Assembly (NCBI GenBank): GCA_018058545.1
Contig: JAGOZU010000023.1
Coordinates: 1 to 39,668, forward strand
DNA: 39,668 nucleotides
Reading direction: 5' to 3'
From: Promineifilum sp.
Lineage (GTDB): Bacteria; Chloroflexota; Anaerolineae; Promineifilales; Promineifilaceae
Shown here: piece after piece, positions 14,816-22,699 of the stretch
How positions within the stretch are numbered: the first letter of the stretch is position 1
How the letters are laid out: the number at the start of each line of letters is the position of its first letter
Made by a program: the position numbers and the translations under genes
Notes under the pieces: generated by a model
Seen by the model: the letters and a program-made list of their open reading frames with translations, nothing else
What the model was told of the DNA's origin: nothing
Database searches by the model: none

Positions 14816-17782
14816 ATGAACGAGCCGGATCCTTCCAGTCCTGATCTCAACAAGTCCATATTCACCGCCCTGATCGATGCTTTTAAGGGGCTTCCGCCTA
14901 TCCTGAGCTATGGCGGCCTCATCACCGTTATTGTCGCTTTTATTCTCGTACTCACCGGCGTTTTTCAATGGACGCTTCTTATCTATCCTGCCCTGGTTCT
15001 GGTGGTCTTCCTGTTCTATACGCTCTATAAGGACAAACGCCACTATGATCTTGAGGGAAAGAAAGAGGACAACAGACATATAGAAGCGATGCATACCCCC
15101 CCGCCAGGTGCTGAAGAGAAACAGGAAGGCCAGCAAGCAACCCCACCTCCTCCACCCGAGGGGGATAAGGTTTCCGCTGATGAATGGCAACGTCGCTACA
15201 TGACTTATCTGGCCCGACTGAACAGCTATCCCCCCTATACGGCCCTCATAGACATCCGCGAGGCGGGGTTCAGGGAAACCAAGATCGCGCTGGAGCGGAT
15301 ATACACCAACCTGGACGTGCCCGCGGCCGACCATCTGCATCGGTTGCCCAAAAAGACCATGACCGATCTCGATGGGCCGGAGTTGGACGAGTTAGGCATG
15401 GAGCAGCGAGAATCGGTACTGAAAGCTATCAGTCGCCCGGAAAATAAACGACTGGTCATTCTGGGCGCGCCCGGCTCGGGTAAATCGACCTTGGTCAGTT
15501 ATCTCGCCCTTTGTCTGGCCGGGGACCATCTGAAGGATGAGAATATTAATCAGGCCTTATTGCAGGAAGGGGGTTGGAATCTGTCAAATCTTCACCTGAT
15601 ACCTGTCCCGGTGACCTTGAGGGCTTATGCCGCCGGGGGGCTTTCAAAGCAACAGGATCTGTGGGCGTATATCGAGACCGTCCTGGCCGGGGCTAATCTG
15701 GCCGGTTATGCGCCGCACCTGAAAAAACAGCTGTCGCAGGGCGGCCTGCTCCTCCTGGATGGGTTGGATGAGGTGGACAACGCGCCGAAGGTGCGCAAGG
15801 CATTGAAGGAGCAGATCGAGCAGTTCGCCGACACATTCCCGAATGTACGGATCATCGTCACCAGCCGCCCCTACGCCTATGGCGCCGGCTGGGAACTGAG
15901 CCGTTTCTCCGTCACTCGCCTGCTGGATTACAGACCGGAACAGATAAACGCTTTTATCGATCAATGGTACACGGCCACCGGCGAAGACCCCGCGCTTGGT
16001 CTTGGGCCCGACAAGGCCAATGCGTATGCAGATAGCCTGAAAGCCCAGCTCAACCCGAAATATCGAAGCACCCACAGCCTGCGCGAACTGGCAAGTAATC
16101 CTCTCCTGTTGACCATGATGGTCTACATCCATCGCGGCCGCGAAGGGGGTGAACTTCCTCATCGGCGTGAGGAACTGTATCGCCTGTGCATCAACCTGCT
16201 GCTTGAAATGTGGCAACGCTCCAAGAACATCGATCTGCTCCGTGAATTGAACATCGACAGGGAAAAACTGGAAAGGGCGTTGCAGGAAGTAGCCTTTGAA
16301 GCGCACTTGAAACAATCCGCCGGGAGCAAAACGGCCGATATCACCGGCGAAACGCTCGCCGGCAAACTGCACAAGTACCGGGGGCAGGACTCGACCGCCA
16401 AAACCGAGGATCTCATTGAATACGTGCGCAACCGGTCCGGACTGCTGCAACAGCATCATACCAAAGCTTCTGAAAACGACGACGATCTCTACCGCTTCCC
16501 CCATCGCACCTTTCAGGAATACCTGGCAGCTCTCTATCTGCTGCGTCACCGCTTCCCCAAAGAGTTGGCCGAACTGAGCCGCAACGAGACCGGCCGCTGG
16601 CGCGAAACCTTGCTACTGGCCGCCGCCAGCCAACGGAATGTTCCCTCCAATGGCTGGCTCCTGATCGATAAGCTCTGCCCTGAATCGCCACCCGCGCCGG
16701 ATCCCTCCAAGTCCGCAAGTAAAAATCCTTATGATATTTCAGGAGGATTCCTCGCCGGACGGGTGTTGATCGAAGCCGAACTGCTCAACCCGGATAACCA
16801 GTTGGACGGTGACGAAATCAGGAAAAAGGAACGGGTGCGTCAATGGCAAAAGTACATTGTCACTTGCGGCGAGATGTTGCCATCCGACCGCGCCGACGCC
16901 GGCGATCTCCTGGCCGAGCTGGGCGACGACCGGCCGGGGGTGCTCGCCTGCGACGCGATGCAACTGTGCTACGTGCCGCCCGGCGACTTCTGGATGGCCG
17001 ACAAGCAAGCGAGCCGCGAAGGGCACACGCTTTCATTCCTGGACAAGCCCTACTGGCTGGCCCAATATCCCGTCACCGTGGCTCAGTTCCGCGAATTTGT
17101 TCACAGCAACCCGGATTTTAAACCGGCCTTTGGTGACAGACCTCTTTCATCACCGGGTAACCGGCCGGTAGTCACCGTCAACTGGTATGACGCCCTGACC
17201 TTTTGCGAGTGGCTCAACCGGCGCTGGCAGGCGCATCTGCCGCCGGGCTACCGCGTCACCTTGCCCAACGAAGCGGAATGGGAGAAAGCGGCGCGGGGCG
17301 GCCTGGTTGTCCCGGTCGCTCCCCACGTCGAGACGGTTCATTCCCTCAAGGAAACGCTTGCCGCGCCACCGGCCACGATGCCCAACGAACCCCACCGGCG
17401 CGAATATCCCTGGGGCGACGAGCCGGAAAAGCCGGGAACGACCAGCGACGTGTACCGGTCCAATAACAAAGCGGCCGGGGTTGACCGCCCGACGGCTGTC
17501 GGCAGCTTTCCCAAGGGAGTCGGCCCGTCGGGCTGCCTGGATATGAGCGGCAACGTCTGGGAATGGACGCGCAGTTATTATGGCAAGGAAGGCCCCTATC
17601 GCCTGTCGGCCGAATACGAAACCGTCAGCCAGGGCAATCGGGACCGCATACTTATATGTGGCGGTGCGTATTATAGCGACTACACCGGCTGCTCCGCCCG
17701 CTACTGGATCGGCCCGCTCAGCCTCTTCTACGACGCCTACGGGTTTCGTGTGGCGGTGTCCCCATTTGTCTCTGAACTCTGA
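14816..17782 (+). CDS. Membrane-anchored NACHT NTPase with C-terminal FGE/C-lectin-fold domain (likely DGR target)
   Basis: The product is 988 aa. Two hydrophobic segments at about 33-50 and 52-70 anchor it, followed by a Pro/Glu-rich linker to about 120. The NACHT module has P-loop GAPGSGKST (217-225), Walker B LLLLDGLDEVD (311-321) and TSRPYAYG (349-356), then an alpha-helical region to about 680. Residues 709-985 are a formylglycine-generating-enzyme/sulfatase-modifying fold with NEAEWEKAARGG (818-829) and GNVWEWTRS (912-920). Instead of the enzyme's active-site Cys arrangement, the last segment (949-978) is rich in Tyr, Asp, Ser and Leu encoded by NNC codons, as in DGR variable repeats. 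NACHT proteins are STAND-type sensors; here the C-lectin-like end would bind a ligand and the NTPase signal (inference). The ATG is preferred over a GTG at 14798 upstream of the TATAAT. Confidence 0.92.
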   Translation: MNEPDPSSPDLNKSIFTALIDAFKGLPPILSYGGLITVIVAFILVLTGVFQWTLLIYPALVLVVFLFYTLYKDKRHYDLEGKKEDNRHIEAMHTPPPGAEEKQEGQQATPPPPPEGDKVSADEWQRRYMTYLARLNSYPPYTALIDIREAGFRETKIALERIYTNLDVPAADHLHRLPKKTMTDLDGPELDELGMEQRESVLKAISRPENKRLVILGAPGSGKSTLVSYLALCLAGDHLKDENINQALLQEGGWNLSNLHLIPVPVTLRAYAAGGLSKQQDLWAYIETVLAGANLAGYAPHLKKQLSQGGLLLLDGLDEVDNAPKVRKALKEQIEQFADTFPNVRIIVTSRPYAYGAGWELSRFSVTRLLDYRPEQINAFIDQWYTATGEDPALGLGPDKANAYADSLKAQLNPKYRSTHSLRELASNPLLLTMMVYIHRGREGGELPHRREELYRLCINLLLEMWQRSKNIDLLRELNIDREKLERALQEVAFEAHLKQSAGSKTADITGETLAGKLHKYRGQDSTAKTEDLIEYVRNRSGLLQQHHTKASENDDDLYRFPHRTFQEYLAALYLLRHRFPKELAELSRNETGRWRETLLLAAASQRNVPSNGWLLIDKLCPESPPAPDPSKSASKNPYDISGGFLAGRVLIEAELLNPDNQLDGDEIRKKERVRQWQKYIVTCGEMLPSDRADAGDLLAELGDDRPGVLACDAMQLCYVPPGDFWMADKQASREGHTLSFLDKPYWLAQYPVTVAQFREFVHSNPDFKPAFGDRPLSSPGNRPVVTVNWYDALTFCEWLNRRWQAHLPPGYRVTLPNEAEWEKAARGGLVVPVAPHVETVHSLKETLAAPPATMPNEPHRREYPWGDEPEKPGTTSDVYRSNNKAAGVDRPTAVGSFPKGVGPSGCLDMSGNVWEWTRSYYGKEGPYRLSAEYETVSQGNRDRILICGGAYYSDYTGCSARYWIGPLSLFYDAYGFRVAVSPFVSEL
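17660..17749 (+). other. Candidate DGR variable repeat (VR)
   Basis: These codons for residues 949-978 run GGC GGT GCG and then include TAT TAT AGC GAC TAC, later TAC TGG ATC GGC, and CTC AGC CTC TTC TAC GAC GCC TAC before GGGTTTCGT. Most putative variable positions are NNC, as expected when AAC codons of a template are mutated at adenines. Leu as CTC twice stands out because CTG is the usual Leu codon here. The invariant frame (GG at the start, GFRV at the end) matches C-lectin-fold DGR targets. Confidence 0.65.
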
Positions 17783-17827
17783 ACCCTCTGATCTCTGATC
17801 CCGATGATCGCCTGATCTCTGGGGGGC

Positions 17828-17847
17828 CTGGGGGGCTTGCCCCCCAG
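17828..17847. repeat. GC-rich hairpin between VR and reverse transcriptase
   Basis: CTGGGGGGC and GCCCCCCAG form a near-perfect palindrome around TT, 46 bases after the NACHT stop and 15 bases after the RT stop. No T-run follows on either strand, so an intrinsic terminator is not well supported. DGRs often carry a GC-rich hairpin or cruciform just downstream of VR that aids homing; this is a candidate. Confidence 0.45.
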
Positions 17848-17861
17848 CGGGCGGGAAATCT

Positions 17862-18647
17862 TCAGTTTTCGTCGGGCGGCTCTGCCCGTTCCGGCGGCGG
17901 TTGGGGCCGGGGAATGGGTTGGTCGCCGAGAATCTTCTTGCGCAGCCCGATCGTGTTGCCATAGCGAACGTGATTGACCCAGCCGCGCACCGAAGCCGTC
18001 ATGGTCTCCATTGAGATTTCCCCGCGACGATATTGATCCATCAGTCGTTTGAGTTTTCGCTGATACTGCACGCCCTTGCGTCGCTTCAGTCGGCGCCGGT
18101 CGGGGAAAATACGGAAGCCCAGAAAGGGGATGCCCTCCGTCACCGGGTGGGGCTGCGCGCCGGGGTGGATGGTCAGGCGATAGCGGGCCAGTTCTTCCTC
18201 CAGCGCCGCCTTCCAGGCCCACAGGGTCCTCTTGTCGTCGGCGAAGAGCAGGAAATCATCCACGTAGCGCACGTACCCCTTGCAACGCAGGCGGCGTTTG
18301 ACGAAATGATCGAACGGATTCAAATAGACGTTAGCCCAAAACTGGCTGGTCAGATTGCCGATGGGCAACCCTCGCGGACGCAGCGCGGCCAGCAGATCGT
18401 CGCCGGGGAAATAGACCATATCGTATGGCTCGCTCAGTACACCCTCGCCGCTCCGCAGGATTTCGTCAATCAACCATAGCGTCCGCTCGTCGGTGATCTT
18501 GCGCGTCAATTGCGCGCGCAAAACGGCGTGATCGAGGCTGGGGAAGAACTGGCGCGCATCGCAGGCCAGCACGTAGCGAAAGCGTCGCGCATATTCCTGG
18601 CAGCGGTTCCTGGCCCGGTGCGTGCCCTTGCCGGCAGTCTGCCTATT
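17862..18647 (-). pseudogene. 5'-truncated DGR-type reverse transcriptase
   Basis: The frame encodes the palm and thumb of a reverse transcriptase: GKGTHRAR, then CDARQFFPSLDH (motif A with catalytic Asp), GLPIGNLTSQFWANVYL (motif B in the DGR/unknown-group form), RYVDDFLLFADD (motif C), FLGFRI, and the C-terminal SVRGWVNHVRYGNT. The N-terminal fingers (motifs 0-2, roughly 60-90 residues) are missing: the frame is closed by TAG at 18650-18648, and similarity begins exactly where the toxin gene ends. In-frame starts exist only deep inside (GTG at 18572). It is convergent with the NACHT gene. Probably inactive unless the missing part is supplied elsewhere. Confidence 0.8.
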
Positions 18648-19050
18648 CTACCAACCAATTCTCAATCTGGATGCCGTCAATCAAACCAAAATGCTTGTCG
18701 GCGGTTAGAACAGTGAGGGCGTATTGCCTGGCAACGGCCGCAATCTGAGCATCCATCGGAGGGATCGGCCGCCCTTTTTCCTTTTGTTCGGCCTGGATGC
18801 GGCCGAACTCCTCAGCGGAGGATCGATCGAACGGGTAAATGCGTAACGCATCGAGAAGTCGAATCAGGTTTCGGCGATTGGCAGCCAGGCGGCGGCTGGC
18901 GTACACCGCATAATAAAGCTCCCCGACGACGGTTATCGAAACAGCGAATTGATCACCCCTCGCTTCCGACAGCTGCAATCGGTCAACAATCGCCGGGTCA
19001 TTGGCCATCAGCCGGGCGGCATGGTTTGTATCGAGAAGGAAGTTAGGCAT
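18643..19050 (-). CDS. vapC: PIN-domain toxin, VapC type
   Basis: The product is 135 aa, the usual size for VapC ribonucleases. The acidic metal-binding set is complete: D7 (FLLDTN), E44 (VVGELYYA), D100 (PPMDAQIAA) and D118 (TADKHF). VapC toxins cleave specific tRNAs or rRNA and are held inactive by the partner antitoxin. The start overlaps the antitoxin gene by eight bases, the typical coupled order. Its stop codon lies directly at the breakpoint of the truncated reverse transcriptase, which suggests the module arrived by recombination there. Confidence 0.9.
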   Translation of the reverse strand: MPNFLLDTNHAARLMANDPAIVDRLQLSEARGDQFAVSITVVGELYYAVYASRRLAANRRNLIRLLDALRIYPFDRSSAEEFGRIQAEQKEKGRPIPPMDAQIAAVARQYALTVLTADKHFGLIDGIQIENWLVE

Positions 19051-19291
19051 GGTCGATCGGGTCTAATTGGCGGAATGACTCCAGATCATCCAGCAACGTA
19101 TCCAGTTCGCCCGCATCGAACTCCAGCCCGCCGGTTTCATCGAGGGCTTGCATGATCGCGCCTGCCGATCCCCGTCGAAAGGGTTGCGCGTATTGCTGGT
19201 GCAGGAAAGCCGCAAAGTCGATGACCTCCCGGGTTTTATCTTCCGGCAATTCTGCCAGCAGCGCTTCGAGATTCATGGATGATTCCGTCAT
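19043..19291 (-). CDS. VapB-like antitoxin (DUF2281-like N-terminus)
   Basis: The product is 82 aa and acidic. Residues 7-32 (LEALLAELPEDKTREVIDFAAFLHQQ) resemble the DUF2281 type, a helical segment common in small antitoxins; the acidic C-terminal half (ELDTLLDDLESF) would wrap the PIN toxin. No classic AbrB or ribbon-helix-helix DNA-binding domain is obvious, so autorepression is uncertain. A GGAGGTGAGG stretch precedes the ATG at 19291. It is the first gene of a two-gene operon with its own promoter. Confidence 0.8.
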   Translation of the reverse strand: MTESSMNLEALLAELPEDKTREVIDFAAFLHQQYAQPFRRGSAGAIMQALDETGGLEFDAGELDTLLDDLESFRQLDPIDHA

Positions 19292-19322
19292 GACACCTCA
19301 CCTCCGACATGCTATCGGCTTA

Positions 19323-19328
19323 ATTATA
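19323..19328 (-). promoter_or_regulatory. -10 element of the toxin-antitoxin operon
   Basis: A perfect TATAAT on the minus strand ends 31 bases before the antitoxin ATG. No convincing -35 hexamer is seen at 16-18 bp. Confidence 0.5.
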
Positions 19329-19479
19329 CCTTGATCGGAGCGAACAGGGCGAATTGGATAGTTCTGCATGCGATGGAGGTTGCGCCGGTTGTCCCGCCCA
19401 TACGGGTTACCATGAAGGGTTGGGATTTTAGATGCGATTGCCCGGAGGAGTTCGTTGTCGCGAAGTGATGACAAACAAC
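19329..19479. other. Non-coding stretch between toxin-antitoxin promoter and nrdR terminator
   Basis: Together with its flanks this belongs to a 307-base gap between the antitoxin gene and nrdR. A 69-codon minus frame crosses it and runs through the terminator hairpin, so I regard it as chance. No tRNA or repeat array was recognised. Confidence 0.5.
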
Positions 19480-19504
19480 AAAGCCCTGCACTACGCAGGG
19501 CTTT
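19480..19504 (-). terminator. Terminator downstream of nrdR
   Basis: AAAGCCCTG and CAGGGCTTT form a perfect 9-bp stem with a 7-base loop. On the minus strand it is followed by the T-rich TTGTTGTTTGT. It lies 95 bases after the nrdR stop and likely ends nrdR and the long dcw transcript. A second small hairpin, GGACAC-CGAC-GTGTCC, sits at 19521-19536. Confidence 0.75.
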
Positions 19505-19598
19505 CAAGGGGTTAGAGACAGGACACCGACGTGTCCAAATTTACCGATACCAGACTAATTTTTTAACGCCAAACAATCCGCGCTAACCGGGCCGCTCC

Positions 19599-20054
19599 TT
19601 ACGGCTGCTCCGTCAACAGCCGGTCGATCTCGCCCCGGATGGACGTCAGATCGTCCAGCCGCAGATAGACGATCGCATAGCGCACATAGGCCACCAGGTC
19701 CAGCTCCTTCAGCTTGCCGATGACCATGTCGCCGACGATGCGGCTCTTCACCTCTTCCTGGCCCATGCGCTGCAACTCCGACTCGATCTCGCCGGCGATG
19801 CGCTCGATATCGGCGGCCGAGATGGGACGCTTGGCGCAAGCCACACGGATGCCGCCCAGCAGCTTCTCGCGCGAGAACTCCTCGCGCGAGCCGTCCTTCT
19901 TGATCAGCAGCGGCGTGGCCAGAATCGGCCGCTCGTAGGACGTATAGCGCTGGCCGCACGACGCGCACACCCGCCGGCGGCGCGTTCCGCCGCGTCGGTC
20001 GTGGCTCGTGTCGATGACGTGCGTCTTTTCGTGAAGACAATAGGGACACCGCAT
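19599..20054 (-). CDS. nrdR: Ribonucleotide reductase regulator NrdR
   Basis: The protein is 151 aa, the standard NrdR length. It has a zinc ribbon with C3, C6, C30 and C33 (MRCPYC ... CASCGQRYTSYE), followed by an ATP-cone domain from about 48 (VIKKDG-like LIKKDGSREEFSREKL). NrdR senses ATP/dATP and represses ribonucleotide reductase genes. The ATG at 20054 is chosen because MRCPYC is the family start and GGAGG precedes it. It lies downstream of ftsZ, separated by 143 bases that carry paired NrdR-box-like sites, which suggests autoregulation as well as possible read-through from the dcw operon. Confidence 0.96.
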   Translation of the reverse strand: MRCPYCLHEKTHVIDTSHDRRGGTRRRRVCASCGQRYTSYERPILATPLLIKKDGSREEFSREKLLGGIRVACAKRPISAADIERIAGEIESELQRMGQEEVKSRIVGDMVIGKLKELDLVAYVRYAIVYLRLDDLTSIRGEIDRLLTEQP

Positions 20055-20098
20055 GATCCTCGCCTCCGTGGTAATCTCATGCACAATGGGGCAACTAT

Positions 20099-20143
20099 GC
20101 CATATATTGTACGAGATGTCGTCGAAACACCCCAATATATGGC
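20099..20143. promoter_or_regulatory. Pair of inverted NrdR-box-like sites
   Basis: GCCATATATTG (20099-20109) and CAATATATGGC (20133-20143) are perfect inverted copies with centres about 34 bp apart, roughly three helical turns. The core C-x-ATATAT-x-G fits the known NrdR box core (CwAtATaTwG) with one mismatch per site. They lie 45-89 bases upstream of nrdR. Confidence 0.6.
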
Positions 20144-20197
20144 CGCCATTCCCATCATTCTACCACGGGAGCCGCCGGGAACAATGCCTGTTTTAAC

Positions 20198-21385
20198 CTA
20201 CTGCCGCTTCCGCAAAAAGGCCGGCACCTCCAGATCGTTGAACCGGTAGGCGTCCTGCGAGCGACCCTGCGGCTGGTTTTGCGGCCGCGCGTTGGGCGAA
20301 TTGGTCGCCGGCGCGTTGACCGGGACCGACTCGCGGGCGGGCGGCCGGTTGGGCATCATGCGCGCCGACGACGAACCCATCGCCGACGACATCTGGCGCA
20401 TCGGCGTGGTGTGCTCGAACCCGGTGGCGATGACCGTGACGCGCAGCTTGTTGGTCATCTTCTCGTCGATGACCGCGCCGAAGATCAGGTTGACGTCGGG
20501 ATGGGCCGTCTCGCGGATGATCGCCGCCGCCTGATTGATCTCGTACAGCGTCATGTCCGGGCCGCCGGTCACGTTGAACAGGATGCCGCGCGCGCCGTCG
20601 ATGGAGATGTCCAGCAGGCGGCTGGACAGCGCCGAGGTGGCGGCGTCGCGCGCGCGTTCGTCGCCCGTCGCCTCGCCCACGGCCATCAGGGCCGCGCCGC
20701 CCATCGACATGATCGTCTTGACGTCGGCGAAGTCCAGGTTGATGAGACCGGGCACGGTGATCAATTCGCTGATGCCCTGGATGCCCTGGCGCAGGATGTC
20801 GTCGGCCATCTTGAACGAGTCGAGCAGCGACACGCGCTTGTCGGCCGTTTCCAGCAGCCGGTCGTTCGGAATGACGATCAGCGTGTCGACATGCTCCTTG
20901 AGCTGCTCGATGCCCGCCTCGGCCGAGCGCGCCCGCTGCGAGCCTTCGAAGCTGAACGGCCGGGTGACGACGCCGATGGTCAGCGCCCCGGCTTCGCGCG
21001 CGGCACGGGCCACGATGGGCGTGCCGCCGGTGCCGGTGCCGCCACCCATGCCCGCGGTCACGAAGACCATGTCCGACCCTTGCAGCGACTGCCGCAGCTC
21101 CTCGATCGACTCCTCGGCCGCGCGCGCGCCCGTCTCCGGGTCGCCGCCCGAACCCAGCCCGCGCGTGGTCCGCTCGCCGATGGCGATGCGGATGGGGGCA
21201 TTGCTGCCCAACAGCGCTTGCTGGTCGGTGTTCACGGCCAGAAATTCAACCCCGGCGATGTTCTCGTTGATCATCCGGTTCACGGCATTGCTGCCGCCGC
21301 CGCCGACGCCGACGACCCGGATCAGGGCCGAGCCTTCGGTAGCCGGCATTCTCTGTGCATCTCTACCTCTATAGTCCGCGTTCAT
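20198..21385 (-). CDS. ftsZ: Cell division GTPase FtsZ
   Basis: FtsZ polymerises into the Z-ring at mid-cell. The 395-aa protein has [13 protein letters not shown] (26-38), the tubulin signature GGGTGTG (114-120), VIPNDRLL (171-178) and the T7 synergy loop [11 protein letters not shown] (216-226) with its catalytic Asp residues. A Pro/Asn/Gln-rich linker (about 335-375) leads to the conserved C-terminal peptide [10 protein letters not shown] that binds FtsA. AGAGGGG precedes the ATG. A 77-base gap separates it from ftsA, larger than other gaps in the operon. Confidence 0.98.
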   Translation of the reverse strand: MNADYRGRDAQRMPATEGSALIRVVGVGGGGSNAVNRMINENIAGVEFLAVNTDQQALLGSNAPIRIAIGERTTRGLGSGGDPETGARAAEESIEELRQSLQGSDMVFVTAGMGGGTGTGGTPIVARAAREAGALTIGVVTRPFSFEGSQRARSAEAGIEQLKEHVDTLIVIPNDRLLETADKRVSLLDSFKMADDILRQGIQGISELITVPGLINLDFADVKTIMSMGGAALMAVGEATGDERARDAATSALSSRLLDISIDGARGILFNVTGGPDMTLYEINQAAAIIRETAHPDVNLIFGAVIDEKMTNKLRVTVIATGFEHTTPMRQMSSAMGSSSARMMPNRPPARESVPVNAPATNSPNARPQNQPQGRSQDAYRFNDLEVPAFLRKRQ

Positions 21386-21462
21386 ATCTCTTAACCCCTC
21401 TTACTTGAATAACTACCAATAAAACTGGTTTGACATCTGCCGGGCGCGCTGCTTGCTCGCCG

Positions 21463-22680
21463 CTAACCCGGCAGTAAGGTCCTGAGTAAACTGCTCATTC
21501 GCCGCCCCCACAGGCCGGTGGGCTGGCTCTGAGCGCGATATCGGTGGTGCTCCGTGCTGCCCCACCGCAGCAGGCCCATGCTGGTGGCGAAGGCCGGGCT
21601 GTGCAATGAATCAACCATCCCGACCAGATTCTTCGGCGTGGCCACGCGGGCGGGCACGTTGAGCACGCGCTCGGCCACATGGGTGATGCCGCGCAGCAGG
21701 GCGGAGCCGCCCGTGAGGACGATGCCCGCCGGGAGATATTCATCATAGCCCGATTGCTGGATGTCCTTGAGGATCAGGTGGAAGATCTCCTCTACGCGCG
21801 CCTCGATCACCCGGGCCAGGTCCTGCCGGCCGACCTGAATCTTCTCACCGCCGAACGGCTCGACCGTGAACACGAATTCCGGGTCGATATCCGACGGGCG
21901 GCAATCGCCGTACTGAATCTTGACCTTTTCGGCCACGTCATAGGGCGCGCGCAGGCCGATGGCGATGTCGTTGGTGATGTGATAGCCGCCGATGGGGATC
22001 ACCCGCGTATGCCACACCGTGCCCTGCTTGTAGAGAGCCAGATCCGTCGTGCCGCCGCCGATGTCGGCGATCAGCACGCCCATCTCGCGCTCGGCCGGTT
22101 CCAGAACGGCCTCGCCCGAGGCCAGGGCGTTCAACACCATCTCCTCCGAGCTGATTCCCACCTTGCCGGTGCAATGGCGCAGATTTTGTATCGCCGACGA
22201 TGCCGCCGTCACGATATGGGCCTCGACCTCCAGCCGGTAGCCGTGCATCCCCAACGGCTGGCGAATGCCCACGTGGTCGTCGATGGTGTAGTGCCGCGGG
22301 ATGATATGGACGATCTCACGGTTGGTGGGAATGGCGATGGCCTGAGCCGTCTCCAGGGCGCGGTCGATATCCAGCGCCGTGACGCCCGCGTCGTTGCGGC
22401 TGAGCGCCACCAGGCCGCGGTTGTTGGTCGAGCCGATATGCTCGCCGGCGACGCTGACCAGCGCTTGCGAGAGCTGGTAGCCGGAGGTCTGCTCGGCCGC
22501 CTCCACCGCCCCGGCCAGCGCGACCGAGGCCGATGGGACGTCGTTGATCATCCCCTTGTGCATCCCGGCCGAAGGCTGCATGCCCATGCCGATGATCCGC
22601 AACTCCCGGTTGCGCACCTCGCCCACCAGGGCACATATTTTTGTCGTACCGATGTCGATTCCAAAAACTATCTCTTCCAT
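21463..22680 (-). CDS. ftsA: Cell division protein FtsA
   Basis: This actin-fold protein tethers FtsZ to the membrane. The 405-aa sequence shows FGIDIGTTKICALVG (phosphate 1), ADIGGGTTDLALY (phosphate 2, about 205) and the adenosine motif TGGSALLRGI, with the FtsA-specific 1C subdomain between. The C-terminal WGRRMSSLLRTLLPG is the amphipathic membrane-targeting helix. It lies between ftsQ (19-base gap) and ftsZ in the conventional order. Confidence 0.98.
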   Translation of the reverse strand: MEEIVFGIDIGTTKICALVGEVRNRELRIIGMGMQPSAGMHKGMINDVPSASVALAGAVEAAEQTSGYQLSQALVSVAGEHIGSTNNRGLVALSRNDAGVTALDIDRALETAQAIAIPTNREIVHIIPRHYTIDDHVGIRQPLGMHGYRLEVEAHIVTAASSAIQNLRHCTGKVGISSEEMVLNALASGEAVLEPAEREMGVLIADIGGGTTDLALYKQGTVWHTRVIPIGGYHITNDIAIGLRAPYDVAEKVKIQYGDCRPSDIDPEFVFTVEPFGGEKIQVGRQDLARVIEARVEEIFHLILKDIQQSGYDEYLPAGIVLTGGSALLRGITHVAERVLNVPARVATPKNLVGMVDSLHSPAFATSMGLLRWGSTEHHRYRAQSQPTGLWGRRMSSLLRTLLPG

Positions 22681-22699
22681 AGCACCCTACACTCCCGGC

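Noticed and set aside
19298-19507. 69-codon minus-strand frame between the antitoxin gene and nrdR
   Set aside because: It runs through the terminator hairpin and the toxin-antitoxin promoter, with no recognisable domain.
17750-19598. A DGR template repeat near the reverse transcriptase
   Set aside because: I searched by eye on both strands for a copy of 17660-17749 with AAC-rich codons and found none in the window.
20279-21394. 371-codon plus-strand frame opposite ftsZ
   Set aside because: Its Arg/Asp/Gly/His-rich composition mirrors GC-rich antisense codons, and ftsZ on the other strand is certain.
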